Assembly: GCA_035549075.1 (NCBI GenBank)
Contig: DASZRT010000092.1
Location: forward strand, 1 to 64,000
Source of the DNA: DASZFV01 sp035549075
GTDB lineage: Bacteria > Myxococcota_A > Polyangia > Fen-1088
DNA length: 64,000 nucleotides
Reading direction: 5' to 3'
The notes under the pieces: model-generated
What the model was told of the DNA's origin: nothing
Seen by the model: the letters and a program-made list of their open reading frames with translations, nothing else
Database searches by the model: none
Program-made: the position numbers and the translations under genes
Part shown: positions 47,361-57,704 of the stretch, one piece after another
How positions within the stretch are numbered: position 1 is the stretch's first letter
Layout: every line of letters starts with the position of its first letter

Positions 47361-48335
47361 TCACGGACGTTCGTAGACGCCGCCGATGCCGAACGAAACG
47401 GACGGCCCGTGCACGCCGGCCACGGGCGCGCCGTCGACGTCGGCGTCGAGGTGGCGCAGCGCCCAAGCGGGCTCGACGAAGGCGTGGAGCCACGCGCCGC
47501 CGCCGACGGGCAGCGCGAGCGCGAACCGCGCGCCGAGCGCGATCGTGAGGCCGCCGCCCGACTGCGCTTGCACGCCCGGCGACGGCGACGCGCCTTCGAC
47601 GCGCGTCCAGTCGAACGCGACGGCGAGCGCCGAGCGCAGGCGCGCGCGGCCGATGGGCGTCACGGGGCCGAGCGCGTAGCCCGCGCCGAACGACTGCACG
47701 ACGACGTCGCCCGCGTCGACGCGACGGCCGCCCGTCAGCGCCTCGAGGAACAGCTCCCAGTGCGTGCCCGGCTGTTCGTCGCCGAGCGCGAGGCGGCCGC
47801 CCCACTGATCGGTGTGGCGCGACGGAAAGTACCGGCCGAGCCCTTCGATTCCGTAGGTCGCGTGGTACGGGTGCGAGGCCGTGCGCACGAGCGGCGCGGG
47901 CGGCGACATGGGCGTTGGCGGAGGGGCCGCGGGCGGCGGCGGCGCGGGCGGCACCGGCGTCTCGCGCACGAGCTCGGCGACGGCCAGCGCGAGCGCGCGC
48001 GGCCGCGCCGCGGGCGCGACGTCTTCGAGGCCGACGTCGCGCGCGGGCCCGCCGTCGATCGCGACGCGCACGCTCTTGGTCCCGACGTCGCACGGCTCGA
48101 TCGCGAGCGCGACGCCCGTCGGGGGCGTCGACGGCGCGCGGCCCGCGAGCTCGACCCGCAGCGCCTCGACGAAGTCGGGCCACGCCACCGGAAGGATCGG
48201 GCATGACGGCGCGCCGAGCCGGACGCCGGCGATCAGCGGCGCGGCGCCAGCCTCGCTCGCTTCGCCGGCGCGCGCGACGACCGGCGCGGCCAAGATCGCC
48301 ACCATCAAGATCGCGCCCGCGCGCGCCGCGCTCAT
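47361..48335 (-). CDS. Exported envelope protein with Pro-rich linker and barrel-like C-terminus
   Basis: A 324-residue protein with a signal peptide (MVAILAAPVVARAGEA), a 100-residue periplasmic N-domain, a Pro-rich linker (ETPVPPAPPPPAAPPP), then a beta-rich C-terminal half (HATYGIEGLGRYFPS, FLEALTGGRR, LHAFVEPAWALRHLD) that looks like an outer-membrane barrel. Often such a gene is third after an ECF sigma and FecR gene in myxobacteria. It lies 10 bases after the FecR stop, so it is probably the envelope member of the sigma system. Function unknown. Confidence 0.75.
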   Translation of the reverse strand: MSAARAGAILMVAILAAPVVARAGEASEAGAAPLIAGVRLGAPSCPILPVAWPDFVEALRVELAGRAPSTPPTGVALAIEPCDVGTKSVRVAIDGGPARDVGLEDVAPAARPRALALAVAELVRETPVPPAPPPPAAPPPTPMSPPAPLVRTASHPYHATYGIEGLGRYFPSRHTDQWGGRLALGDEQPGTHWELFLEALTGGRRVDAGDVVVQSFGAGYALGPVTPIGRARLRSALAVAFDWTRVEGASPSPGVQAQSGGGLTIALGARFALALPVGGGAWLHAFVEPAWALRHLDADVDGAPVAGVHGPSVSFGIGGVYERP

Positions 48336-48345
48336 CGGGCCGAGA

Positions 48346-49464
48346 CTAATGCACCGGACGCGAACCGAGGCGCTTTTCCATCTCGGCGCGCGCGTGGCCG
48401 TACGGGAACTCGCGCAGGTAGGTGCGCGCCGCGTGCGTGGCGGCCTCGTGATCGCCGGCGCGATCGTGCGCGTCGGCGAGGCGGACGAGCGCGTCCTCGC
48501 GCAAGCTCTGCGGCGTGCCGAGCGCGAGCGCGCGTTCGAGCGCGACGGCGGCGTCGCGCGGGCGATCGAGCGTGTCGAGCTCGAGGCGCGCCAGCGCGAA
48601 CGCCGCGAGGGGCGCTTGCGGATCGCGCGGGAAGCGCGCGAGCACGCGCTCGAGCGGCGCGACGGCGTCGCGCGGGTGACCCGACAGGCGCGCGACGTCG
48701 GCGAGCTCGAGCAAGTCCGCGACACCCGAGCGCTGCGTCTCGCGCCGCACGCCCTGCGCGCCGAGCGCGGTCCACGCCTCGGCGTTCCGGCCTCGCTTCG
48801 CGAGCTCGCGCCACTCCGTCGTCGGCGCGGGCGCGGGTTCGGGCGGCGGTGCGGGCGCAAGGGCCGGTGCCGACGCCGTCGAGGCCGGCGCTTCGACGAC
48901 GTCGAGCGACTCGCCCGCGGCGAGCCGGCGCGCGCGATCGGGCACGCGCTCGCCGCGCACGAGGACGGCGCCGCGCGTGACCTCGACCCGCAGCCGCCCC
49001 GGCGCGCGATCGCACGAGAAGCGCGTGCCCACGACCTCGACGGTCGCGAGCCCGCACTCGATCTGCCAGCGCCGCGGGCCGCCCGGCTTCACCTCGAACG
49101 TCGCGCGCCCGCGCGCGAGCACGCCGATGAACGTCGTCCCCGTTGATTCGAGCGGCTCGAAGCGCGCGCCGTCGCCGAGCTCGAGCCGCGAGCCGTCGGA
49201 GAGCGGCACGACGGAGGGCGCGCTGGTCTCGACGGCGGCGAGCGCGCGACCGTCGGCGAAGCGCAGCGGCCCCGCGTCGCGCCGCACGAACGCGAAGAGC
49301 GCGACGCCGGCGCAGGCCGCGAGCCCCAGCACGCCGAGCGCGCCGCGACGGCGCTGCCGTCGCGCGACGGGCGCGCGCCCATCGATCTGGCCCCAAACGC
49401 GCATGACCGTCGCCTCGTCGGCGGGATCGCGCAGGCGATCTTTGATGGGCGGCTCGAGGCTCAC
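48346..49464 (-). CDS. FecR-domain anti-sigma-type membrane protein with TPR-like C-terminus
   Basis: A 372-residue single-span protein: a short cytoplasmic part (1-40), one membrane span (about 41-60), a FecR domain (about 85-185; SRLELGDGARFEPLE, TFEVKPGGPRRWQIECGLATVEVVGTRF), a Pro/Ala linker (SAPALAPAPPPEPAPAP) and TPR-like helices (about 225-372; RDAVAPLERVLARFPRDP, RDAAVALERALALG, REFPYGHARAEM). The N-terminal tail would bind the sigma factor. GTG start at 49464 overlaps the sigma gene's stop (GTGA): translationally coupled anti-sigma. Confidence 0.87.
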   Translation of the reverse strand: MSLEPPIKDRLRDPADEATVMRVWGQIDGRAPVARRQRRRGALGVLGLAACAGVALFAFVRRDAGPLRFADGRALAAVETSAPSVVPLSDGSRLELGDGARFEPLESTGTTFIGVLARGRATFEVKPGGPRRWQIECGLATVEVVGTRFSCDRAPGRLRVEVTRGAVLVRGERVPDRARRLAAGESLDVVEAPASTASAPALAPAPPPEPAPAPTTEWRELAKRGRNAEAWTALGAQGVRRETQRSGVADLLELADVARLSGHPRDAVAPLERVLARFPRDPQAPLAAFALARLELDTLDRPRDAAVALERALALGTPQSLREDALVRLADAHDRAGDHEAATHAARTYLREFPYGHARAEMEKRLGSRPVH

Positions 49465-50108
49465 GACTCACCCTCTGTCGTCTGCAGGTGGCGGCGCACG
49501 ACGGCGTCGGCGTCGGCGAGGCGCCGCTTGATGGTCGCGAGCGAGCAGCTGCACGCCGACGCGACCTCGGTGAGCTCGAGCCCCTCGACGTGGCGGAGCA
49601 TCCAGGCGATGCGACGATCGGCGCCGAGGCCCGCGAGCGCGCGGTCGAGCAGCGCCAGCTCGGCGCACGCCTCGGGGTGAAGCCCAGGCGCCGCGAGCGC
49701 CTCCAACGTCGCGTCGTCGGCGCCGCGATCGAGCCCGACGAGGCGCGCGAGCCGCAACCGCCGCAAGCGATGGCGCACGAGGTTGACGGCGATCTGCGCG
49801 AGCCAGCTGCGCAGCGCCGTCGCGTCTCGCAACGTCTCGAGCCGCTCGAACGCGGCGACGAACGTCTCTTGCACGATCTCCTCGGCGTCGCCTCGGTTCG
49901 CGAGCAGACGCACGGCGACGCCGATGAGATACCCTGCGTGGCGGCGGTAGAGGACCTCGCGGCTCCAGCGATCGCCGTTGGCCGCGCGGCGCACGAGCTC
50001 GCCGTCCTGGGCCGGGTCGGGCAGCCGCAGCAAGATCGGGCCGCTGGGGTGGGCGGAGCTCGGCATCTTCCATGAACGAGGATACGCGAGGGCCACGCGA
50101 CGGCTCAC
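49461..50108 (-). CDS. ECF-family RNA polymerase sigma factor
   Basis: A sigma factor of 215 residues from GTG 50108, or 201 from ATG 50066. Region 2 (VLYRRHAGYLIGVAVRLLANRGDAEEIVQETFVAAFERLE, seen at about 52-91) and region 4 (DRALAGLGADRRIAWMLRHVEGLELTEVASACSCSLATIKRRL) are complete; typical extracytoplasmic-function sigma. It is the first gene of a leftward run and is coupled by a GTGA overlap to a FecR-type anti-sigma gene. Likely autoregulated; target promoters unknown. Confidence 0.93.
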   Translation of the reverse strand: MSRRVALAYPRSWKMPSSAHPSGPILLRLPDPAQDGELVRRAANGDRWSREVLYRRHAGYLIGVAVRLLANRGDAEEIVQETFVAAFERLETLRDATALRSWLAQIAVNLVRHRLRRLRLARLVGLDRGADDATLEALAAPGLHPEACAELALLDRALAGLGADRRIAWMLRHVEGLELTEVASACSCSLATIKRRLADADAVVRRHLQTTEGES

Positions 50109-50165
50109 GCGGCGAGACGCGTCGAAACCGTGAGCCGTCCTGACGGCGTCGGGGCTCTCCCCTCC

Positions 50166-51107
50166 ATGACGAGATTTTCAGCCTCCGGCATCGCGATCTT
50201 CGCCACGGCCTTCGCCCTCGGCTGCGGCGGCTCCGTCACGGCCCTGTCGCACGACGGCGGCGCCGGCGCGACCGGCTCGGGCGGCAAGATCGGCGGCGGC
50301 GCGGGCGCCACGGGCACCGGCGGCGTCACGGGCACCGGCGGCAGCGTGGCGGGCGGCACAACCGGCGCGGGCGGCGGCTCGGTCAACAAGATCCCGATCG
50401 GCAGCACCCAGTGCAGCGACGGCATCGACAACGACGGCGACGGCCTCATCGATCTCGCCGACCCCGAGTGCACGGGCCCCGCCGACAACGACGAGAGCTC
50501 GTTCGCGACCGGCATCCCCGGCGACAACAAAGACGCGTGCAAGCAGGACTGCTTCTTCGACGGCAACTCCGGCATGGGCGACGACGGCTGCCTGTGGGAG
50601 CTCAAGTGCGATCCGCTCAGCACGGAGTCGAGCTGCCCGTACGACATGAGCTACGCCGACAAGCACGCGATGGAGTGCTCGGTGAGCGCGTCGCAGTCGC
50701 AGCGCTGCATCGACTTTTGCCAGCGCCTGGTCCCCAACGGTTGCGACTGCTTCGGCTGCTGCGCGATCCCGGGCGCGCCGCACCCGATTCGCCTCGCGGC
50801 GACGTGCACGGCGAAGGACTTCGGCGACCCGACGAAGTGCCCCGTCTGCACGCAGGTCGCGCAGTGCTCGAACCCCTGCGACCGCTGCGAGCTCTGCGTC
50901 GGCAAGACCACCGTCCCCGACGACTGCGCCTACACGCCGCCCACACCCACCGACGGCGGCACGCCGTACGACGGTGGCGCGCCCCCGCCCAAGCCCGACG
51001 CCGGCGGCTACGCCCACTGCTCGAACGGAACGTCGTGCACGACGTCCGCCGACTGCCCGATGAACTACGCGTGCCTAACCGGTTGCTGCATCGCCTACAT
51101 TCCGTGA
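50166..51107 (+). CDS. Cys-rich lipoprotein with Gly/Ala linker
   Basis: A 313-residue lipoprotein (lipobox ALGC, Cys20). A Gly/Ala/Thr linker (about 27-75) leads to a Cys-rich region: QCSDGIDNDGDGLIDLADPEC (a calcium-binding-like DND/DGD motif at about 82-102), then many CX2-6C pairs (CPYDMSY, CDCFGCC, CPVCTQVAQCSNPCDRCELC) and a closing CTTSADCPMNYACLTGCC. The DNDGD stretch resembles myxobacterial surface proteins with a Cys-repeat/DGD domain. Divergent from the sigma operon. Function unknown. Confidence 0.8.
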   Translation: MTRFSASGIAIFATAFALGCGGSVTALSHDGGAGATGSGGKIGGGAGATGTGGVTGTGGSVAGGTTGAGGGSVNKIPIGSTQCSDGIDNDGDGLIDLADPECTGPADNDESSFATGIPGDNKDACKQDCFFDGNSGMGDDGCLWELKCDPLSTESSCPYDMSYADKHAMECSVSASQSQRCIDFCQRLVPNGCDCFGCCAIPGAPHPIRLAATCTAKDFGDPTKCPVCTQVAQCSNPCDRCELCVGKTTVPDDCAYTPPTPTDGGTPYDGGAPPPKPDAGGYAHCSNGTSCTTSADCPMNYACLTGCCIAYIP

Positions 51108-51138
51108 CGCGCGAAGGGGGCTTCGCCCCCCTCGCGGG
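51108..51138 (+). terminator. Stem-loop repeat, copy B
   Basis: Starting with the base after the lipoprotein stop codon: CGCGCGAAGGGGGC, loop TTC, GCCCCCCTCGCGGG. It matches copy A (19213-19243, leftward) at 29 of 31 bases; the difference within the hairpin sits in the loop, so the stem is kept. It lies in the convergent gap with acnA and probably ends transcription from both sides. Beyond it, 51139-51222 shows no gene. Confidence 0.65.
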
Positions 51139-51222
51139 CTCCCCCCTCACGTGCAGTGAGGCCGGCGCGGCGAAGCCGCGCCTCCCGATGCTTGGACGCG
51201 CTCGCTGCGCTCGCTCTGATTC

Positions 51223-53964
<2,742 letters not shown>

Positions 53965-53974
53965 GAGGCGATTC

Positions 53975-54418
53975 TTAGGGCGACGGCCCGTCCCTGTCGA
54001 GGGGAGACCGCGCGCCCCGTCGAGGAACTTCGCAGGCGGCGAGCCCGAGGCGCACGGAGATGTCCGTCCGGTTTCGAGAGACCCAATCGTAGAGTTTCCC
54101 CGCGAGCCAGCGCAGGCCCGGCACGCGCAGCGGCCACGCGACGAGCCGGCCGCCCGGCAGGGCGGAGATCGCCTCGTAGAACGCATCCGACCGCGTCCAC
54201 CGCCGCCCCGTCGCCTCGTCGACGACGAGGATCGTCCGATCGAGCAGCTCGGGAGCGACGTCGGCCGGCACGCCGTCGCGATCCTGGTTCGAGATCCACG
54301 TGAGCCGCCCGTGCCGATCGCGCCGGGCCAAAGCCCGCATGACGTGCGTGCAGATCCCGCAACCCGCGTCGTAGAAAACGAGGCGGTGACGATCCGGTGC
54401 GCGGGCCTCGTCGGTCAC
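53975..54418 (-). CDS. DCC-family thiol-disulfide oxidoreductase (DUF393)
   Basis: A 147-residue protein with the DCC signature DAGCGIC (Asp17, Cys20, Cys23) at the start of a thioredoxin-like fold (LVFYDAGCGICTHVMRALARRD), then LTWISNQD and a conserved W/P-containing C-part (WPLRVPGLRWLAGKLYDWVSRNR). Family members are presumed redox enzymes of unknown partner. GTG at 54418 is the start. It sits 20 bases after the Gfo/Idh/MocA gene and 10 before acnA. Confidence 0.93.
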   Translation of the reverse strand: MTDEARAPDRHRLVFYDAGCGICTHVMRALARRDRHGRLTWISNQDRDGVPADVAPELLDRTILVVDEATGRRWTRSDAFYEAISALPGGRLVAWPLRVPGLRWLAGKLYDWVSRNRTDISVRLGLAACEVPRRGARSPLDRDGPSP

Positions 54419-54438
54419 GCGCCAAGCCTAGAATGGAT

Positions 54439-55431
54439 TTACGTCTTCGGGGTCGTGCCGGCTTGCCGGTAGATCTCGTAAACGATCGTCAATGCGGCGT
54501 GGGCGTCGTGGAGGCCGACGGGGGCGGGGCGCTTCTCGGCGATCGCCTTCTTGAAGTCTTCGAGCTCGAGGCGCCACGAGTGATCTTCGCCGGGGTACTC
54601 CCAGATCGTCGTCTCGGGGGGACCCATCTCGGGCTTCATCTTGTAGTAGCTGAGCTTCTCGGTGCCGTAGCTGCCGCCGAGGCCCTCGATGTGGAGCTTG
54701 GCGTCCTTGCCGAAGATCTCGAACGAGAAGGTGTTCTTCCATTCGGTCCACGTGGCGTGGAGCCAGGCGACCTGGCCCGTGGCCGTCTTCAGCAACAGGA
54801 AGCCGTTGTCCTCCGCCGGCATGTCCCAGAAGAACGTGCCGACGTGGCCGCTGACGTGCGGGAAGTCGCCGAGGAACCAGCGCGACAGATCGATGAGGTG
54901 CACGCCTTGATCGAGCAGCTCGCCGCCGCCCGAGATCTCGGGCTTGGCGCGCCACTCTTTGTCGTAGCCGACGCGGCCGCCGTGGCCGTAGCGCGCGCGG
55001 ATGTACATCATCGGCCCGAGCGCGCCCGAATCGAAGAGCTCGCGCGCCTTCTGCAGCGCGGGGTGGTAGCGGTGGTTGAAGCCGACCTGCACGCAGACGC
55101 CGTTCTTCTCGGCGGCGGCGATCACGGGCACGAGCTCGCCGGGATTGCGCGCGGCGGGCTTCTCGACGACGACGTGCTTGCCAGCCTCGACCGCCGCGAG
55201 CGTCACGGCGGCGAGCGCATCGTTGCTCGTCGCGACGAACACGGCGTCGACGTCGGGCCGCGCGACGGCGGCGCGCCAGTCGGTCATCGCCGTCGCGCCC
55301 TTCGCCTGGTTCGCGAGCGCCTGCGCGCGCTCGAGCACGGGATCGCACGTCACGGTGACTTGGTCGGGCACCTTCAACGAGCGGAGGCGCTTCTGGCCAA
55401 TCAAGCCGCAACCGACGATCGCAAATCTCAT
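54439..55431 (-). CDS. Gfo/Idh/MocA-family oxidoreductase
   Basis: A 330-residue NAD(P)-dependent sugar oxidoreductase: Rossmann start MRFAIVGCGLIGQKRLRSL, the VVEKPAARN Lys-Pro motif, GFNHRYHPALQKA, and the C-terminal catalytic region GGGELLDQGVHLIDLSRWFLGD with His in QGVHLID. Such enzymes act on C2/C3/C4 of nucleotide sugars (WlbA, Pgl-type) or inositol. Neighbouring sugar dehydrogenase- and SDR-like genes suggest a nucleotide-sugar pathway. Spacing: 10 bases after the SDR gene. Confidence 0.93.
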   Translation of the reverse strand: MRFAIVGCGLIGQKRLRSLKVPDQVTVTCDPVLERAQALANQAKGATAMTDWRAAVARPDVDAVFVATSNDALAAVTLAAVEAGKHVVVEKPAARNPGELVPVIAAAEKNGVCVQVGFNHRYHPALQKARELFDSGALGPMMYIRARYGHGGRVGYDKEWRAKPEISGGGELLDQGVHLIDLSRWFLGDFPHVSGHVGTFFWDMPAEDNGFLLLKTATGQVAWLHATWTEWKNTFSFEIFGKDAKLHIEGLGGSYGTEKLSYYKMKPEMGPPETTIWEYPGEDHSWRLELEDFKKAIAEKRPAPVGLHDAHAALTIVYEIYRQAGTTPKT

Positions 55432-55441
55432 CGCGCGAACC

Positions 55442-56308
55442 TCACGAGTCACCCCAATCTTTGCCGCGATCCTTGGGAACGATCCGGCGAAGCGTGTAGA
55501 TGTCGCTCTTTTCGATCTCCGGCAGGTGCGCGGGCAGCTCGGCCCACGGATCCCACACGGCCGAGAGCAGCTTGCCCGAGATGCCGTCGCTCTCCGATGA
55601 CAACAAGAACGCGATGAGCGCCGAGCCCTTTTCCAGCCCGGCGCCGCCGTCCGCCTTCTGCTTGAGCGCGCGATCGTAGAACGCCTGGCCCACCTTCGCG
55701 GGGCCGGCCTCGAGCACCTCGTCGAGCATGCGCGTGTTGAGCGCGCCGGGCGCGACGGCGTTGACGTCGATCTTCGTGCCGCGCAGCTCTTCGGCGAGCG
55801 TCTCGGTGAAGCGCACGACGGCGGCCTTCGAGGCCGCGTAGGCCGAGAGGCGCGGCAGCGGCGCCGTCGCGCCGCCGCCCGAGAGATTGACGATCTTGCC
55901 GGCGCCGCGCGCGCGGAACGCCGGGAGCACGGCGCGGCATGGCAGCACGGTGCCCATCAAGTTGATCTCGATCGCCTTCGCCCACTCGGCCCAGTCGACC
56001 TCTTCGATGAGGCCTTTCGGTCCGTAGACGCCGGCGTTGTTGACGAGGCCGTCGAGCGGGCCGAGCGCGCGCGTCGTTTCGGCGACGAGCGCGTCGACGT
56101 CTTTGGCGTTCGCGACGTCGGCGACGGCGGCGTACACGCGTTGCTCACCTGCTTTCGCGCGCAGCGTGGCGGCGGCCTTGTCGACGGCGTCGCGCGAGCG
56201 CGCGCAGATCGCGACGTCGGCGCCTTCGGCGACGAGCCGCTCGGCGACGGCGAGGCCGAACCCCTGGCTCGCCCCGGTGACGAGGATCTTCTTCCCTTGC
56301 AGCTTCAT
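55442..56308 (-). CDS. Short-chain dehydrogenase/reductase
   Basis: A 288-residue classical SDR: TGASQGFG cofactor loop (11-18), NNAG (90-93), Ser143 in NLSGGG, and the YAASK catalytic pair Tyr157/Lys161. The C-terminal 60 residues (LIAFLLSSESDGISGKLLSAVWDPWAEL) are a bit longer than average SDRs and carry the substrate loop. It sits between the dehydrogenase-like gene (7 bases upstream) and the Gfo/Idh/MocA gene, consistent with a sugar-nucleotide conversion, although SDR specificity cannot be read directly. Confidence 0.93.
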   Translation of the reverse strand: MKLQGKKILVTGASQGFGLAVAERLVAEGADVAICARSRDAVDKAAATLRAKAGEQRVYAAVADVANAKDVDALVAETTRALGPLDGLVNNAGVYGPKGLIEEVDWAEWAKAIEINLMGTVLPCRAVLPAFRARGAGKIVNLSGGGATAPLPRLSAYAASKAAVVRFTETLAEELRGTKIDVNAVAPGALNTRMLDEVLEAGPAKVGQAFYDRALKQKADGGAGLEKGSALIAFLLSSESDGISGKLLSAVWDPWAELPAHLPEIEKSDIYTLRRIVPKDRGKDWGDS

Positions 56309-56315
56309 GCGGCCG

Positions 56316-57617
56316 TCACTCTATCGCGGTCGGCGCGCCGACGGCGGCGTAACGGAGGCGCGCGTCGTTTCCGAGCTGCGCCGCGAGGAACCGGTTCGCA
56401 TCGAGCACGAGCGCGCGCGGCGCCGCGACGACAGCCACGCGATCGGCCGTCAGCTCGCGGAACGCCGGCCACTCCGTCGCGACGACGATGGCCACGGCGC
56501 CGCGGATCGCGTCGTCGACGCTCGAGACGAGCTCGAGCTCGACGGGCAGCTCGGCGGATTTCTTGCTGATGGCAGGATCGAAGGCGCGCACGACGGCGCC
56601 CTGCTCGACGAGCCAGCGGCACAGCGTGACCGACTCCGAGCGGCGCAGCGTGTCCGTGCCCGGCTTGTACGTGAGCCCGAGGACCGCGATCGATTTGCCG
56701 CGCAGGTAGCCCAGCAGCGCTTCGAGCCGGCGACGCGCCCACAGCCGGTGCCCGTCGTTGCTCTGCTTGACGCCCGCGAACAGCGGCGTCGAGAACCCTT
56801 TGCGCGATCCGATGTCGAGCAGGAACGCGACGTCGCGCGCGAGCGTGCCGCCCGCGAAGGCCGCGCCCGGCCCGAGGTACGCGCCCGGCCCGATGCGCTG
56901 CTCGCTCTTGAGCCCGCGCTCGACCTCTTTGGCGTCGGCGCCCATCGCCTCGCACGCCGCCGCGATCTCGTTGATGAAGACCACCGACGTCGCGAGGAAC
57001 GCGTTGACCGCGTGCTTGGTCATCTCCGCCGACTCCACGCGCATCCAGACAATCGGTCGCGCCAGCGGCGCGAGCAGCTCTCCGATGCGGGCGCGCGCCG
57101 CGTCCGTGCGCGCGCCGACGACGATGCGATCCGCCTTGCGGAACACGTCGAGCGCCTTGCCGAGCCGCAGGTTCTCGGGCGAGTACGCGAACTCGACATG
57201 ACGCCCGTTGGCCACCGCCGCGAACGCCTTCTCGAGCCGCGCCGTCGTGCCCACCGGAACCTGCGACGACGTCAACACGACCGCGCCGTCCTTGAGGTGC
57301 GGGAACAGCAGCGCGACCTTCGCGACGACGAAGTCGACGTCGGCGTTGTCGTTCTCGTCGACCGGCGTGTCGAACGTGATCCACACGAGGTCCGCCGTCT
57401 CGGCGTGCGAGACGTCCGCCGTGAACTTGAGCCGCCCCGACTGAACGCCGTCGTGCACGAGCTCCGGCAACCCCGGCTCGAGGATCGGCGGCTTCCCGTC
57501 GCGAAGCCCCGTGACGACGTCGTGGTCGAGGTCGATCCCCACCGTCGGAAAATGCTCCGCGACACACGCCGCCGTCACCGACCCGAGGTGCCAAAGCCCG
57601 TAGACGCAGACGTTCAT
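56316..57617 (-). CDS. UDP-glucose/GDP-mannose dehydrogenase-family protein lacking the catalytic Cys
   Basis: A 433-residue protein of the nucleotide-sugar dehydrogenase family: Rossmann-type start (YGLWHLGSVTAACVAEHFP), PILEPGLPELV, SSQVPVGTT, SPENLRLGKALDVF, EMTKHAVNAFLAT (Lys201), and the C-terminal domain KSIAVLGLTYKPGTDTLRRSES. At the catalytic site, where family members read GGSCFPKD, it reads AGGTLARD: the nucleophilic Cys is Thr258 and the following Lys is Arg. Whether it is an active dehydrogenase, a different enzyme or an inactive protein is open. First gene of the leftward five-gene run. Confidence 0.9.
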   Translation of the reverse strand: MNVCVYGLWHLGSVTAACVAEHFPTVGIDLDHDVVTGLRDGKPPILEPGLPELVHDGVQSGRLKFTADVSHAETADLVWITFDTPVDENDNADVDFVVAKVALLFPHLKDGAVVLTSSQVPVGTTARLEKAFAAVANGRHVEFAYSPENLRLGKALDVFRKADRIVVGARTDAARARIGELLAPLARPIVWMRVESAEMTKHAVNAFLATSVVFINEIAAACEAMGADAKEVERGLKSEQRIGPGAYLGPGAAFAGGTLARDVAFLLDIGSRKGFSTPLFAGVKQSNDGHRLWARRRLEALLGYLRGKSIAVLGLTYKPGTDTLRRSESVTLCRWLVEQGAVVRAFDPAISKKSAELPVELELVSSVDDAIRGAVAIVVATEWPAFRELTADRVAVVAAPRALVLDANRFLAAQLGNDARLRYAAVGAPTAIE

Positions 57618-57704
57618 GCCAGCCGGCGCTTGTAGCACACTCGGCCCGGCGGCTGAAGGGCACGTTGGACGCGCACCCTCGTCGTGGTACATGCGTCGTC
57701 GCAC

